A stretch of 64,000 nt of DNA, from positions 1,364,001 to 1,428,000 of the forward strand of contig JACAAK010000009.1 in assembly GCA_025093985.1 (NCBI GenBank), given 5' to 3'. Below the pieces are notes generated by a model, which saw only the letters and a list, made by a program, of their open reading frames with translations, was not told the origin of the DNA and did no database searches. Position 1 is the stretch's first letter; each line of letters begins with the position of its first letter. This document shows positions 33,933-46,289 of this stretch, piece by piece. Source of the DNA: Calvatia gigantea (taxonomy: Eukaryota > Basidiomycota > Agaricomycetes > Agaricales > Lycoperdaceae). The translations under genes and the position numbers were made by a program.

Positions 33933-36900
33933 GCAGCAACCCCAACAACAACCCCAACAACACCAGCCACAGGGCCAACATCAGCAGCTCCAACCACAGT
34001 CCGACCAGCACGCCGCTTATCCAGACCAAAACCGGATGTGGCAGCAGCAGATGCAGTACCGACCCCGTAGTGGTATGGACATGAATCAGCAGTCCCAGCA
34101 GCAGCAGCCGCAACAGGTGAGCGCCGTTTCTCCACTTTAAAATCTACCCACCGCGCCCCCTTCTCTGTTTTTTATCACTCCTCTCTCCGCGCCTACCCCG
34201 CGGTCATGTATTTCCATTCGTGAGAGCCTGTTCTTCGCTAGACCCCTCCTTCCTCTTCTCATGCCAGTATCATCTCTTCTCCTCTCATGATTACCTCCTG
34301 GCGCCCCCGTCCCCCCTTCCCTCTCCCAGGCCTTCGTGACTACCCACCGGTCATCCACATCTTCTCAGGACCTTCATACTGATTCTTATCACCAGTTCCA
34401 GGACTTAATCAGAGCTCGCCAACAACAGATGGGCCAGCAGGGCCAGCACCAGGCCCAGTTTGGCCTCGGCATGTCTCCCCCACAGATGTCCGCCGCCGGC
34501 GCAATGAACTCACAGCAGCCGCCATTCTCTGACGCTTCCAACAATCAATCTCAGCCCCCACATATGCCGCCTGCAGGTTTTCCCAGTATGGGTCCAATGT
34601 CAAACCAGAATCCGGGCCTTAATGCGGCTTCTATCCCGCAACGTAATCCTGGCATTCTCGGCGTGCAAAACTCTGGCCCCATGAGCAGGCAGCTCGAACT
34701 CATGCTGGCGCAGCAGCCCCAAAATGGTGTTCTTTTCAACAACGTGCAGAAGATGAATCAGCAAAACCAACAAATTCAACAAGTACAGCAGCAGCAACGC
34801 GACCAGCAGCAGTCTCAGCCCCAGCTACACCCCCCTGGCATTAATCATCCCAATCCCGCCGACATTTTTGCCTCCCCTGCCCTTCCTAGTGAAGCTCTCA
34901 GGCGCCCCTCCCCTTCTCATCCTCCCAACCTCCCCCCCCAAATACCAGGTGCCATGCAAGGTCCTCAGCAGCAGCAACCTCTCCCTGGTGGCCCCCATCA
35001 CCCCGGTACCCAGCTTCGTCGTAATCAGCCAAATATTCAGGATGTCAATGAGCGGCTCAAGCTTGTGCGTCAGAACATTGTAAATATCGAAACCGAACTC
35101 CGCTCCCTGTACAGCCAAGGGCAGGTCACGCCCTCGCAAGAGATCGCTTCAAAGATGCGCAACCTACAGGCTGACCTCAAGGCCAAACAGGAGGTCATGA
35201 CGCGATTATTGCAGCAGCAACAGATCATGGCGCAGAGTGGTGGGATGAACCACATGGTTAACCGCCTTGGTCCTAATGGTGTCCCTGGTCAACCTTCGTG
35301 GCCGCAGAATGGCCCGGGTCAGGCTTTTGACCGCGGGGGTGCACAGCAACCAATGCCTCCATCCCTCCATCCACATGGCCCTAACAATATTCAGTCGGGT
35401 TCCTCTCTTCAGTCGCAAGCCAGCCTGATGGCACCCGGGGGAGGGCCAAGGCCAGGTCAGACTCCAAATTCCCAGGGAATTCAACAACAGACTCAGCAAC
35501 TCGGTAGCCCGTTTTCGGGTCAAGCCAATATCCCAGCTAGCATGGGAAATAAACCGCCTTTCTCTATGGGTGGGTTCGGCATCAACCCAGGCACCGTTAG
35601 CACAGCTGCACTAGTAGGAATGCAACAACGTCCAATGAACGGCGTTCCTTCTGGATACCCTCCTCCCCTCGATAAAGCCAAACTTGACTCTATGCTCCCT
35701 GGTTTTTTGCAGAGAAAGGGCGTTAAGATTGATCCGAATTTACTGAACCTTAACGATCAACAAATCGATCTTGCTCACCTACACGCGCTGGTCGTAACGG
35801 AAGGAGGTTTCCAAAAGGTAGGCTTCCTGAATAACCTCTCGTGTTTAGCAGCGGATCCTGACCTTTTTTTTTTTTTTTTCTTAATTTAGGTGAACGACAG
35901 CGAGGCCTGGAACGTCATTGGTGGCAGAATGGGTTTTGTCAATTTCCCTGGCTCTGATCGCGAACCGCCCAAATCTGGTCCGGTAGTGGCGCAACATCTC
36001 GCCCATGTGTATCGCGAATACCTCCTCGACTTGGAGCTCACCTACGTTCGTACCTGGCACACTAGTAATCAGCCACGAGTGGGCAACCCCGGCGTGCAGC
36101 AGGGCAACATGAACCATCCCGGCACCGGCGGTATGCCAAACGGCATGACTGTCAGTGTAAATGGACAACCCTCGCGAATGAGCCCTGTATTACTTCAGTA
36201 CGCACACATGTCCTCTGCCGAACTTCGTCAACGAGGTGTGCACGAGCATATCATTGCCCTCGTCGAGCAGAACCGGGCCCAGCTGCAGAGGACCGCCATA
36301 GGACAGGAGCAATTTCGCCAGCAGGTGCGCATGAACGTTAGGAACGCGCCTCAAATGGCCGGAATGGCTGTTGATGCTAATGGGATGCAGCCTCCAAACC
36401 AGGGCGGCAACATGAATGACCCGAATCAGCAAGGTCCAACGGCGGCCGCTTTGATCCGACATCGGCAAATGCTTCACGAGCTGGCAACAGATCATGGGCG
36501 GTGTCAATCTGAACAACCGTATGCAGCAAGCTATGCAGCCAGCAAATCCATTGGTGCTTCGTCCAGAAGCTACGAGGATGGCCATCGAGACGATTAATCG
36601 AATGAAAGAAGAGTTCAAGAAAAGTAAGCGTGGTTTACTATCTCGCAAGTCGATTCTGTTATTGATCTGTTACCGTTAGGCAACTACCTGTCTCGGCTCA
36701 TTCAATTAAATGTTGATGTGCCGTTTGAACAGCGGGCAGAGTTCAATCAGCTGCTTGAAACCGCTCATCGCCAATGTCAGGATTTGAACGACAAGCTGCA
36801 TATGATGCATCTCCTCGTGCCAGGGATCACGTCGAGGGCCATTACTATCGTACGTCCCTTTGGATATCTACCCTGTTCGATGTTTGCTGAGTTTTTTTAG

Positions 36901-38394
36901 TACAACATTGTCTCTACACAACGACAATTAATGGCAAATGGTCAACCTCGTTATGTTGTGAGTTTAGACCATCTCCGGAGCCTCTCCAACGAGGTGCACC
37001 GAATCCTTGAGGCGTTCTCGCATCAGCAGCAGCAGTTAGCTCAAAGGACGCGGGGAATGCAAGCAGCAGCCGCACACCAAGCGGCCCAACAGACACACCA
37101 AACACAACCGCAGCTACCACCGCAAGTACCGAATCAACAGCCTACGATACCGACACACCCTGGCCCCTCCCATCCCCACCCACAGATTCCGCAGATTCCT
37201 AACAATGCGAACGGATCGGCGCAGTCACCCCCAGGATCTAGCATACTTCACCCATCCCCTAGTCAACAACCCGCACTCCAACACCCACACCCACCTCAGC
37301 AACAGCAGCAGCCGATGCCGATGGGCCCGCAACAGGGTCTTCCCATACAACAGCAACCGCAAGCCCCCTCTCCATCTCATATGCCACCCAACAGAGCCCC
37401 TCCTATTAATCTCCACGCTCCACCTAACAAGCGACCGGCCAAGAACATGTCTACACCCTCCAATACTGCTCCTTCTCCCGCCGCAGCCCCCTCTGCTTCA
37501 ACGCCAGCACCTCCAAATGCGCCGACGCCAACTGCCACCACAGCTTCACCGTCCGCACCCAAGTCGCCTAAGACTAGATCGAAGCCGAAACAATCTACAG
37601 CTGCCAAGCGCAAGTTGTCTAGTGTACCGAACACCCATCCTAACACTACCAACCCTCAAGTTCCCGAACAATTACAGCCTCAGACCTCCAACCCCAGCGG
37701 CAGTATGAAGCGAGCACGTGAGGAGGATACCCCAAATGGAAACGTGGCGCCGAGTCCCGCTGGGACGTCTGGTGCTGTGGTGGATCAACCTTCGCCGCCC
37801 AAGCGTGTCAAGGTGGAGTGGGAAGGTCCACCATCTGAGGAGTTGCAGATGAGGAAGTCGATGGTAGAGGGTGTCAAGACGGAAGAGGACACGAGTAATT
37901 TCCTTGCTCAGATGACAGAGCTCTTCAAGATGGCTGGCGGAGATTCACAACAGGACGCTGAATTTACAGAGCTCGCCAACGTGCTGTTGAAAGGCTGCAC
38001 CCAAGTGCCTGGTAATCCTGATGACCTCAATTCGTTTGTTACGCCACTCGACCCACCTCCAATCCCACCCATCGAAGACGGGCTTGAACAATACTTCGAT
38101 TTTTCGCTGGGAGCAACACAGGAAGAGGGGGATGATGATTCAAAAACACCTGAACTTGTTTCATCTTCAACGACTAATACTAGCCCCGGGTCTAACTCGG
38201 GCAACGAATCGACTGCGGAGGGAAGTGCGACGGCGACGACCGAAGTTAAGACTGAGGATTCGACTGATTTTTTGCGTCTTGGTTCGTGGAAAGAGATTGA
38301 TGGGGGAGAGTCAGCTTTTTACCAAACCAACGAATGGAAATGGGACAGTGCCATGCCGACTTTGGAACAACCTTGGGCGATCTTCATGTCATAG
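33834..38394 (+). CDS. ARID-domain glutamine-rich protein, SWI1-like (SWI/SNF subunit)
   Basis: Exons are 33834-34116, 34330-35817, 35890-36623, 36680-36849 and 36901-38394. The ARID DNA-binding domain starts near 35680 with Leu-Pro-Gly-Phe-Leu-Gln-Arg-Lys-Gly and continues across an intron to Trp-Asn-Val-Ile-Gly-Gly-Arg-Met-Gly-Phe and Tyr-Val-Arg-Thr. It sits in very Gln-, Pro- and Asn-rich sequence as in SWI1/ARID1 subunits, which target the SWI/SNF remodeller in the nucleus. An acidic C-terminal tail ends Trp-Ala-Ile-Phe-Met-Ser. Two places do not keep frame: just after the CAG tract (about 33930) and near 36480-36494, each one base out of register with no canonical intron to explain it. 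These may be assembly indels, real mutations or unrecognised splicing. The start is uncertain; an in-frame ATG lies near 34034. Confidence 0.78.
33897..33932 (+). repeat. CAG triplet tract (11 CAG plus CAA)
   Basis: A perfect CAG run encoding polyglutamine in the frame of the ATG at 33834. The downstream Gln/Pro-rich coding frame is out of register with it by one base, so the run borders an apparent frameshift. Such tracts vary in length between isolates. Confidence 0.85.
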
Positions 38395-38789
38395 TGGATG
38401 ATTCCTACGCTATATTCTGCTTTTTTTTTCTCTCTCTTCCTCCCGTCTGTGAATGTACCCCCCTTTCCCTTGGCCTTTCTGTGTGCCCGTTTCATATTGT
38501 CATCTTTGTTATTTTTACCTTCATCTCCGGCTTATCTTATTTGATGCTCTGTTTTCTTAACTTCCCCCTTCCTTTTGGAGACCGATATATCCACCTTGTT
38601 TTACTACTAGCGGGTTGTTTCTACTTTCTCTGTGCTGTGTATTCTTATTTGTTGTTCTCGCTATCGATATCTTGCTGAATCAAAATACACCAGCAATGGC
38701 GGCAACATTAAAAGAGGCGCTGTAGTGCAAACTGGAGTAACTATAAATACATGTATATCTGAGGGTGGAGCGCGAAATGGCATATATGA
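38395..38789. other. Convergent intergenic region
   Basis: About 395 bp between the 3' ends of the SWI1-like gene and the CWC16 gene. It is T-rich after the SWI1-like stop, as in fungal 3' UTRs, and no gene is seen. Confidence 0.4.
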
Positions 38790-39994
38790 CTAGAGTTTCC
38801 GAGTGAGAAGTGTAGATCGAGAGGAGGATGATAGTTGTGATTGAATCGGGGAGGCACCTTTTCGAGCAGTATTTTCCAGTACGCGGGCACGTAGTGAATC
38901 TACAATAGGCGTGGAACTGGACTTGGACCCAGACGCCATTCTAACCGTTGACACTGACGGGACAGCAACACCACCTACTCTTCGTCGCTTCGCTCTCTCC
39001 TGCAATTGTAGCTGTTGCCTTGCTTCCTCCCACGCTAACCCGGCCTCTTCCTTCGCCTTCTCATCTTCCTCGAGGAGACTGAGCGATGCAGGCAAGCCAT
39101 AACGGCCTTTGATGTCATCATCGGCCTTGCGTTTTTGCTGCTCGATCTTCTTTTCCTCGCGGAACTTTTTGCGCGCTTTGATGGAGAGGGAATATGGATC
39201 GGCGTTATAGCGTTCGGATACAGAGCGTAATTCCTCAAGTCGAGGTATTTGTACTTTCGTGAGATTTGTCTGCGCTTCAGAAGTCTTTTCGAGAGCTGCG
39301 AGGGGATCGTCCGGTGTGTCTTTCTTCTCTGTGTCTGGGCAACATCAAATCCGTGAATGCGAACGGAGCTGGCGAAAGTAGCTGACCATGTATCGCAAAA
39401 CCGCCATTATCTTCCGGGTTCCACTCCTCATCCTTTTGACGAGCACCAGAGACGACAACATACCGAGTGTTCTGAGCCAACTTCAATTTCAAGACTTCGA
39501 GGTCCACTGCCAAAATGAAATTCACACCTTTGGGTCGGTCTGAATCTCAAACCAGTTGTCGCAGAGGTGACATTTACATCGAAACGAGAATATGGGCGTC
39601 GAATAGTAATTCCCTATCTTTTTCTTTTCGGCATTGTACCGAACACCCATGCCAATGTGATTGTTGCAACCATCACTGGAGAAGAATCAACCAGTGAGCA
39701 AGTATCAGAACAGGAAAGGTAAGACATACCACCAGATGTTGAATGGCAGTTCAAAGCGGACTATAAGGATACCCTGATCTATTTTACGAGCTCTGTCGCC
39801 GAGGGCGTGTTTGCCTGGAATATGGGAGGATCAGAAGTGTGTTACTGGAAGTCCAAGTGCAGTCCTCGCCTCTGACTTTGTTGAGACTTCCTTGAGAAGG
39901 ATCATAATCTGGTGGATAATATCTGTGGCTTCGTCAGTATGCAGTTCATGTCGACGCAGTATGCACAGATAGCTCACTTGTTGAAACCCTGCAT
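38790..39994 (-). CDS. CWC16 family splicing factor (CCDC130/Saf4-like)
   Basis: The gene starts with a 17-base exon (39994-39978, Met-Gln-Gly-Phe-Asn-Lys), followed by 39922-39870, 39814-39730, 39675-39528 and two further exons to the stop at 38790. Family signatures are Asn-Lys-Tyr-Tyr-Pro-Pro-Asp-Tyr-Asp-Pro; a Cys-x2-Cys zinc pair, Trp-Cys-Asp-Gly-Cys with Asn-His-Ile-Gly-Met-Gly-Val-Arg-Tyr-Asn-Ala; a second pair Cys-Lys-Cys-His-Leu-Cys; and Tyr-Val-Val-Val-Ser-Gly-Ala-Arg. The C-terminal third is a charged coiled coil. The intron 39869-39815 must use a GC donor (AGAG|GCGAGG) to keep frame. The protein acts in the spliceosome near the catalytic steps. The Saf4/CCDC130 branch rather than Yju2 is suggested by the ending of the zinc domain, with moderate confidence. 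Confidence 0.88.
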
Positions 39995-40250
39995 GGTGGT
40001 GAAGTCAGCAAGACTGAAGCCTAGATGGCCTACATAATCAATTGATCAACTCTCCCTGTGCCGAGTAGCCATCAAGCGGCATCCTCGGCTATTCCCGGGC
40101 AGCACTCAGAATGTCAAACCTTAACCTTTCTGCTTGTCAACGAAACCACGAAACCTGAACAAAAAGCCTTAGGTGTGCATCTCCTCGAGTCAACCTTCAC
40201 AGACTCTGATAATATTGCAGTCACCTTCTGGCTCATTCCAAGAAGATATA

Positions 40251-40785
40251 ATGAGTTACGTCGCTAAGGGAGAAAAAGAATACGACGCCACCGGTGCCCC
40301 CGTGCCCAGCGCCAAAATCCACAAAATTAGGATCACTCTTACGAGTAGCAATGTTAGGAATTTGGAAAAGTGTGAGTATGATCGATTGACTGTGTTATTT
40401 CTCCTCAATTTTCCTATTTCCCCAGTCTCCGGCGACCTCATCAACAGGGCCAAGGACAAGCAACTTCGTGTTAAGGGTCCCGTCCGCCTTCCCACCAAAG
40501 TTTTGAAGATCACTACCCGTAAGACTGTAAGTACCGGAACGACTTGTTGATGACGATATGTTCATCGCGACGGTTTGTAGCCTTGTGGTGAAGGCTCTAA
40601 GACATGGGATCGCTATGAGCTCAAGGTTCACAAGCGCTTGATCGACTTGCACGCCTCTAGTGAGGTTGTAAAACAGATTGTAAGTGCTCATTTCTCAGAT
40701 CCAATGGGACGAGAACTCACACAATTATCAGACAAGCATCAGCCTGGAACCTGGTGTCGAGGTTGAAGTCACCATCTCTGCTTGA
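40251..40785 (+). CDS. RPS20: 40S ribosomal protein S20 (uS10)
   Basis: Four exons (40251-40371, 40426-40526, 40581-40679, 40732-40785) give 124 residues. The protein matches eukaryotic uS10 throughout: [10 protein letters not shown], then [12 protein letters not shown], then [10 protein letters not shown], and the end Glu-Val-Glu-Val-Thr-Ile-Ser-Ala. It is a component of the head of the small ribosomal subunit. The upstream 256 bp up to the divergent CWC16 gene is the presumed shared promoter. Intron-rich structure is usual for ribosomal protein genes in basidiomycetes. Confidence 0.96.
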
Positions 40786-40944
40786 TGTACCGCATGTGTA
40801 TCGTAATATCAACGCTTCACACCTTCAATGTGCTTGACTTGCGAAAGAACATAATTCATTGTATCCATGAGAATAGATGTCAGGTGCAGTACTCTATGGG
40901 TATCAAGCTATATTGCAGCGGAGTGAAAGTGTCAGAATAAATGC

Positions 40945-43900
40945 TCAGAAATACACGGCATATGAACCAACAACAGGTCGATGGTCACTCCTTCCTTCCA
41001 ATCGTCGCATACCATAATCGTCAAGGGTCCCATAGCTGATACAGATAACATCACCTTTGCAAGGTTGGGAAAGACTCTGGTCAACCAACTCTGTTGCGGA
41101 AGACCTTGGTGAAGCTTCTGGAGAATGGGACGGTGATAGGAAAGAAGGAAGAAATCTCCACAAGCTATCGCGCGACGGAGCTCTTTTCGGCGTATGACTT
41201 TCTGTAGCATGACGGGCAACCTTCCCTCGTGGCAGGTGAGTGGACGAGATGCCAATAGTTGGGGAGGTGGCACGCCTCTCCGACTTCTGCTTTCGCAGAC
41301 CCGGGCTACTTGATAGTTGAGACTGGAGACTTTCGTGAGAACGGCTGTGGGCCAGCGCCACGGAACCGGGAGGTTGAACAGTTTGGGAGAAGGGTTTCAA
41401 TTTGGGAATCGGAATGACGGCTGAGTTCGAACTAGCCTCCTTACTTGGGGTTGGCGGTGTTGGTGCAATAGAATCTTGAGAAAACGGGCGGGACTTTGAG
41501 CGGAGTGCTCTGGCCAGTCGTTGGACAAATCCAGATTTTGACCGGCTGGATATGTCACCTCTGGGCTCCTCTTCTATATCTGGTTCGACAGTTGATTTCC
41601 AGAGAATTCTGTCACACCTTGATGGAAGATCAACTTTTGGGTATCATTGTGGCAAGAGGTTATCTTACCAGCTTGGAACTCTCTGTTTGTGTGACGAATC
41701 ATAAACTCCTTTAACTAGATTCGGCTGATCATCGCTTTGTAAACTGGTTTTTGTTGAATTGACTAGGATTGCAGGAGGTTGCAGGTCGCGATTGCCACCT
41801 GTATCTAAAGAGTGTCGTTGAACGGGGGTGGGCGGCTTCGGCTTGTTGAGTCTTTGAGTTTCTTCCAAAGATTTCCGGATGTTGTTTATGAGTGGAACTT
41901 CAGGAGACGACTTTGATCTATAGGGTGATAGCCTGGCAGAAAGGAGGGACAACCATCGTTTCCTGGCTTTCTGTGTGGCTTTAGAAGGAGCCCAATTGGC
42001 GTGGACAGTCCCAATTGGTGTGTCTGCAGTTCCAGTAACTTCTTTCTCACCACCAGAGTTCAAGGAACTTGAACGCGATAACGTCGAAGCGATCGAAATG
42101 ACGTCATCGTGATCTCCCTCGACGTTCTCTTGAGCCAGATGTTCTTGGGATGTGAAGACCGGGCTGTCGGTCTGGTAACCTTGTCCCCGTTGGGACGAGC
42201 TACGTTTAGGTTTTTTGAGCGTTCGCAGAACGTCGTATTTAAACGTGGGTGGGAAATTGATCGGGCCCTCCTCAAACCCCACAAATGCCTTCCCTTCTTT
42301 CATGAGCTTCCTCAACTGGTCAAAGTGCAGGGCTTGTGCATATTCTATTCGGTCGTTGTGCAATTAGTGCTCCGGGGTTCCCGCTCAAGAAATGTAATTA
42401 CCCTTCTGAGAGATTAACCAGTCTGCATGCAATCGGGTGATATCCAATCTGAAGTTGAGGTCGCCGCAGATGAATGTGAAGTCAAATCTGTCGGTAAGGT
42501 CTGCATGACCATGTTTAGATGGGTTGGAGCTAGGTAATTAGAATTGACCGACCTTCGGCCATCATCCGAGGATCGTCGTGTCGAAGGTAAGATTCAGCCG
42601 TGAGTTCGGCCTTTATCTTCAACAAATTAGAAAGTCTGTGATTCACTTTATTCCCGTGTGCTGACGGTTGATTGTGTCAAAAAAGCAACCACTCGTAGTA
42701 ACATTCAATTGACAAACCCGCAAGGTGCGCGTTCAAGAACAGAAACGTGGTTCCATCAAGATTGATGCTGATGCCGACTCCGCCTTTATTGCCTACACGT
42801 CCTCCAATCAAGCCAGCAGTAACAGCAGATTTAGATGTCCCTGGAAACCAGTATAAGGATTCATCCCAATTTTGAGAGGAAAGAATCACACCTTTCACTA
42901 GACCCTGTATATCTCGATGAATATATACCGCCAGGTAGATTCCCATCAAACGCTCCTTTGTCAACAATTGGTATGGTCCCCTTCTGGAATCCTTAGATGG
43001 AACCCGACGCATGAGAGGTTTCGGGGAACTGACATCTGCGATGGTTGGGCCACCATTGCGGAGTCCGAGGCCACCGCCATGGCATAGCCAATCCTCACAC
43101 ATTGCTGTCCAGCCAGAAGGTTCCGCCGGCACATCCTCGTCCTTCCTCCGTCTGGTCTCCTCTCTGTCTTTGCGCGATTTCGACCCTTCGACACCTTGAG
43201 GTTCCTTGCCCCGTCCTTCCGCCTTCTCACTGTCTTTCCCCTTGTCTTTTTCCTTGTCCCTGTCGTGCCATTTAAACCCAGCACTCAAACCCATAGGTAT
43301 TCCTGGCAAATATCAGCTCGGCTGTAAGTGAGGCAAATGAGATCCACGACAAACCGGACAACGTTGGACACTCCTGACCCGCACTATACACCAATACTTC
43401 AGATGTGATTCGGCGGAGAGGAAGGGGGCCTGGATATTCACTTACATGACAATGAGGTGGAAAGGGTGACTCTTGTCATTAGCCAGAATGGGGAATTGGT
43501 TGCCGGAAGAATTTGAGGGTTGATAGCAAGGAACCTTGCCTAGTAACTGTTCGAGGTCTCCCTAATGAAGACGCTCTGAATAAGAGAACAATCGAATCAT
43601 GCGCGTGATTTGGCTCGCCTTCGGCAAAGAGTTGTGCATGTTCCAACTGACTATCTTAACCTTCAAAGAGCGTGGGTGCTGAGGTCTCACATGTTGGACG
43701 GAAGGCCTCTCCGGAGGCCCAACTTTGGCGGAAGACGGATTAGCTTGCCAATACCTTTGCCAACGAGAGAGAACACCCGGCTGAGCTAGGGTCGCCGAAA
43801 AGAATCCTTAATATAGCATCTATTATCCGGAATTCAACTCACCCAGACGTGCTTCGGGATTACCCATAGTTGGAGTGGGATTCTTGTGAGGAATCAGAGT

Positions 43901-44027
43901 TGAAGAAAGGTGGTATACAGCGTCTGACCACGCGTTGTCTGCGCACCCGGGGATCGCATGTGTCGTTGCTAACGTGTGCTTCAGCTAAATTATGCTTTCT
44001 TGTCAGGGTTTCACCCATCACATTCAT
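40945..44027 (-). CDS. Inositol polyphosphate 5-phosphatase with large insertions
   Basis: Removes the 5-phosphate from phosphoinositides or inositol phosphates. Core IPPc motifs on the - strand are Val-Ser-Trp-Asn-Met near 43640, Ala-Gly-Gln-Glu-Cys-Pro near 43375, Gly-Gly-Arg-Val-Gly-Asn-Lys-Gly-Gly-Val near 42790, Phe-Leu-Asn-Ala-His-Leu-Ala near 42730, Gly-Asp-Leu-Asn-Phe-Arg-Leu near 42450, Phe-Lys-Tyr-Asp near 42240, Arg-Val-Pro-Ser-Trp-Cys-Asp-Arg-Ile-Leu across an intron near 41650, and Ser-Asp-His-Arg-Pro-Val near 40970. Three long low-complexity insertions interrupt the domain: a Lys/Glu-rich one (about 43130-43270), a Ser-rich one (about 41720-42230) and another Ser/Pro-rich one (about 40990-41630). 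No Sac1 domain precedes it. I prefer the start at 44027, which joins in frame through an intron beginning GTAATC; this is less certain than the body. Confidence 0.88.
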
Positions 44028-44124
44028 AGTTCCCACCAGTAGCTTTTAAACATCATAACCAATCTCATGATAAAAATACACGTTAAGTAAATCATCTAGT
44101 CATTTATAATGTATTCATTGTCAC

Positions 44125-46289
<2,165 letters not shown>

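Noticed and set aside
36324..36491. Intron GTGCGC...CAACAG to explain the SWI1-like frame change
   Set aside because: It restores frame, but it would delete clearly Gln/Asn/Pro-rich coding sequence continuous with both sides; an indel is simpler. It remains a fallback explanation.
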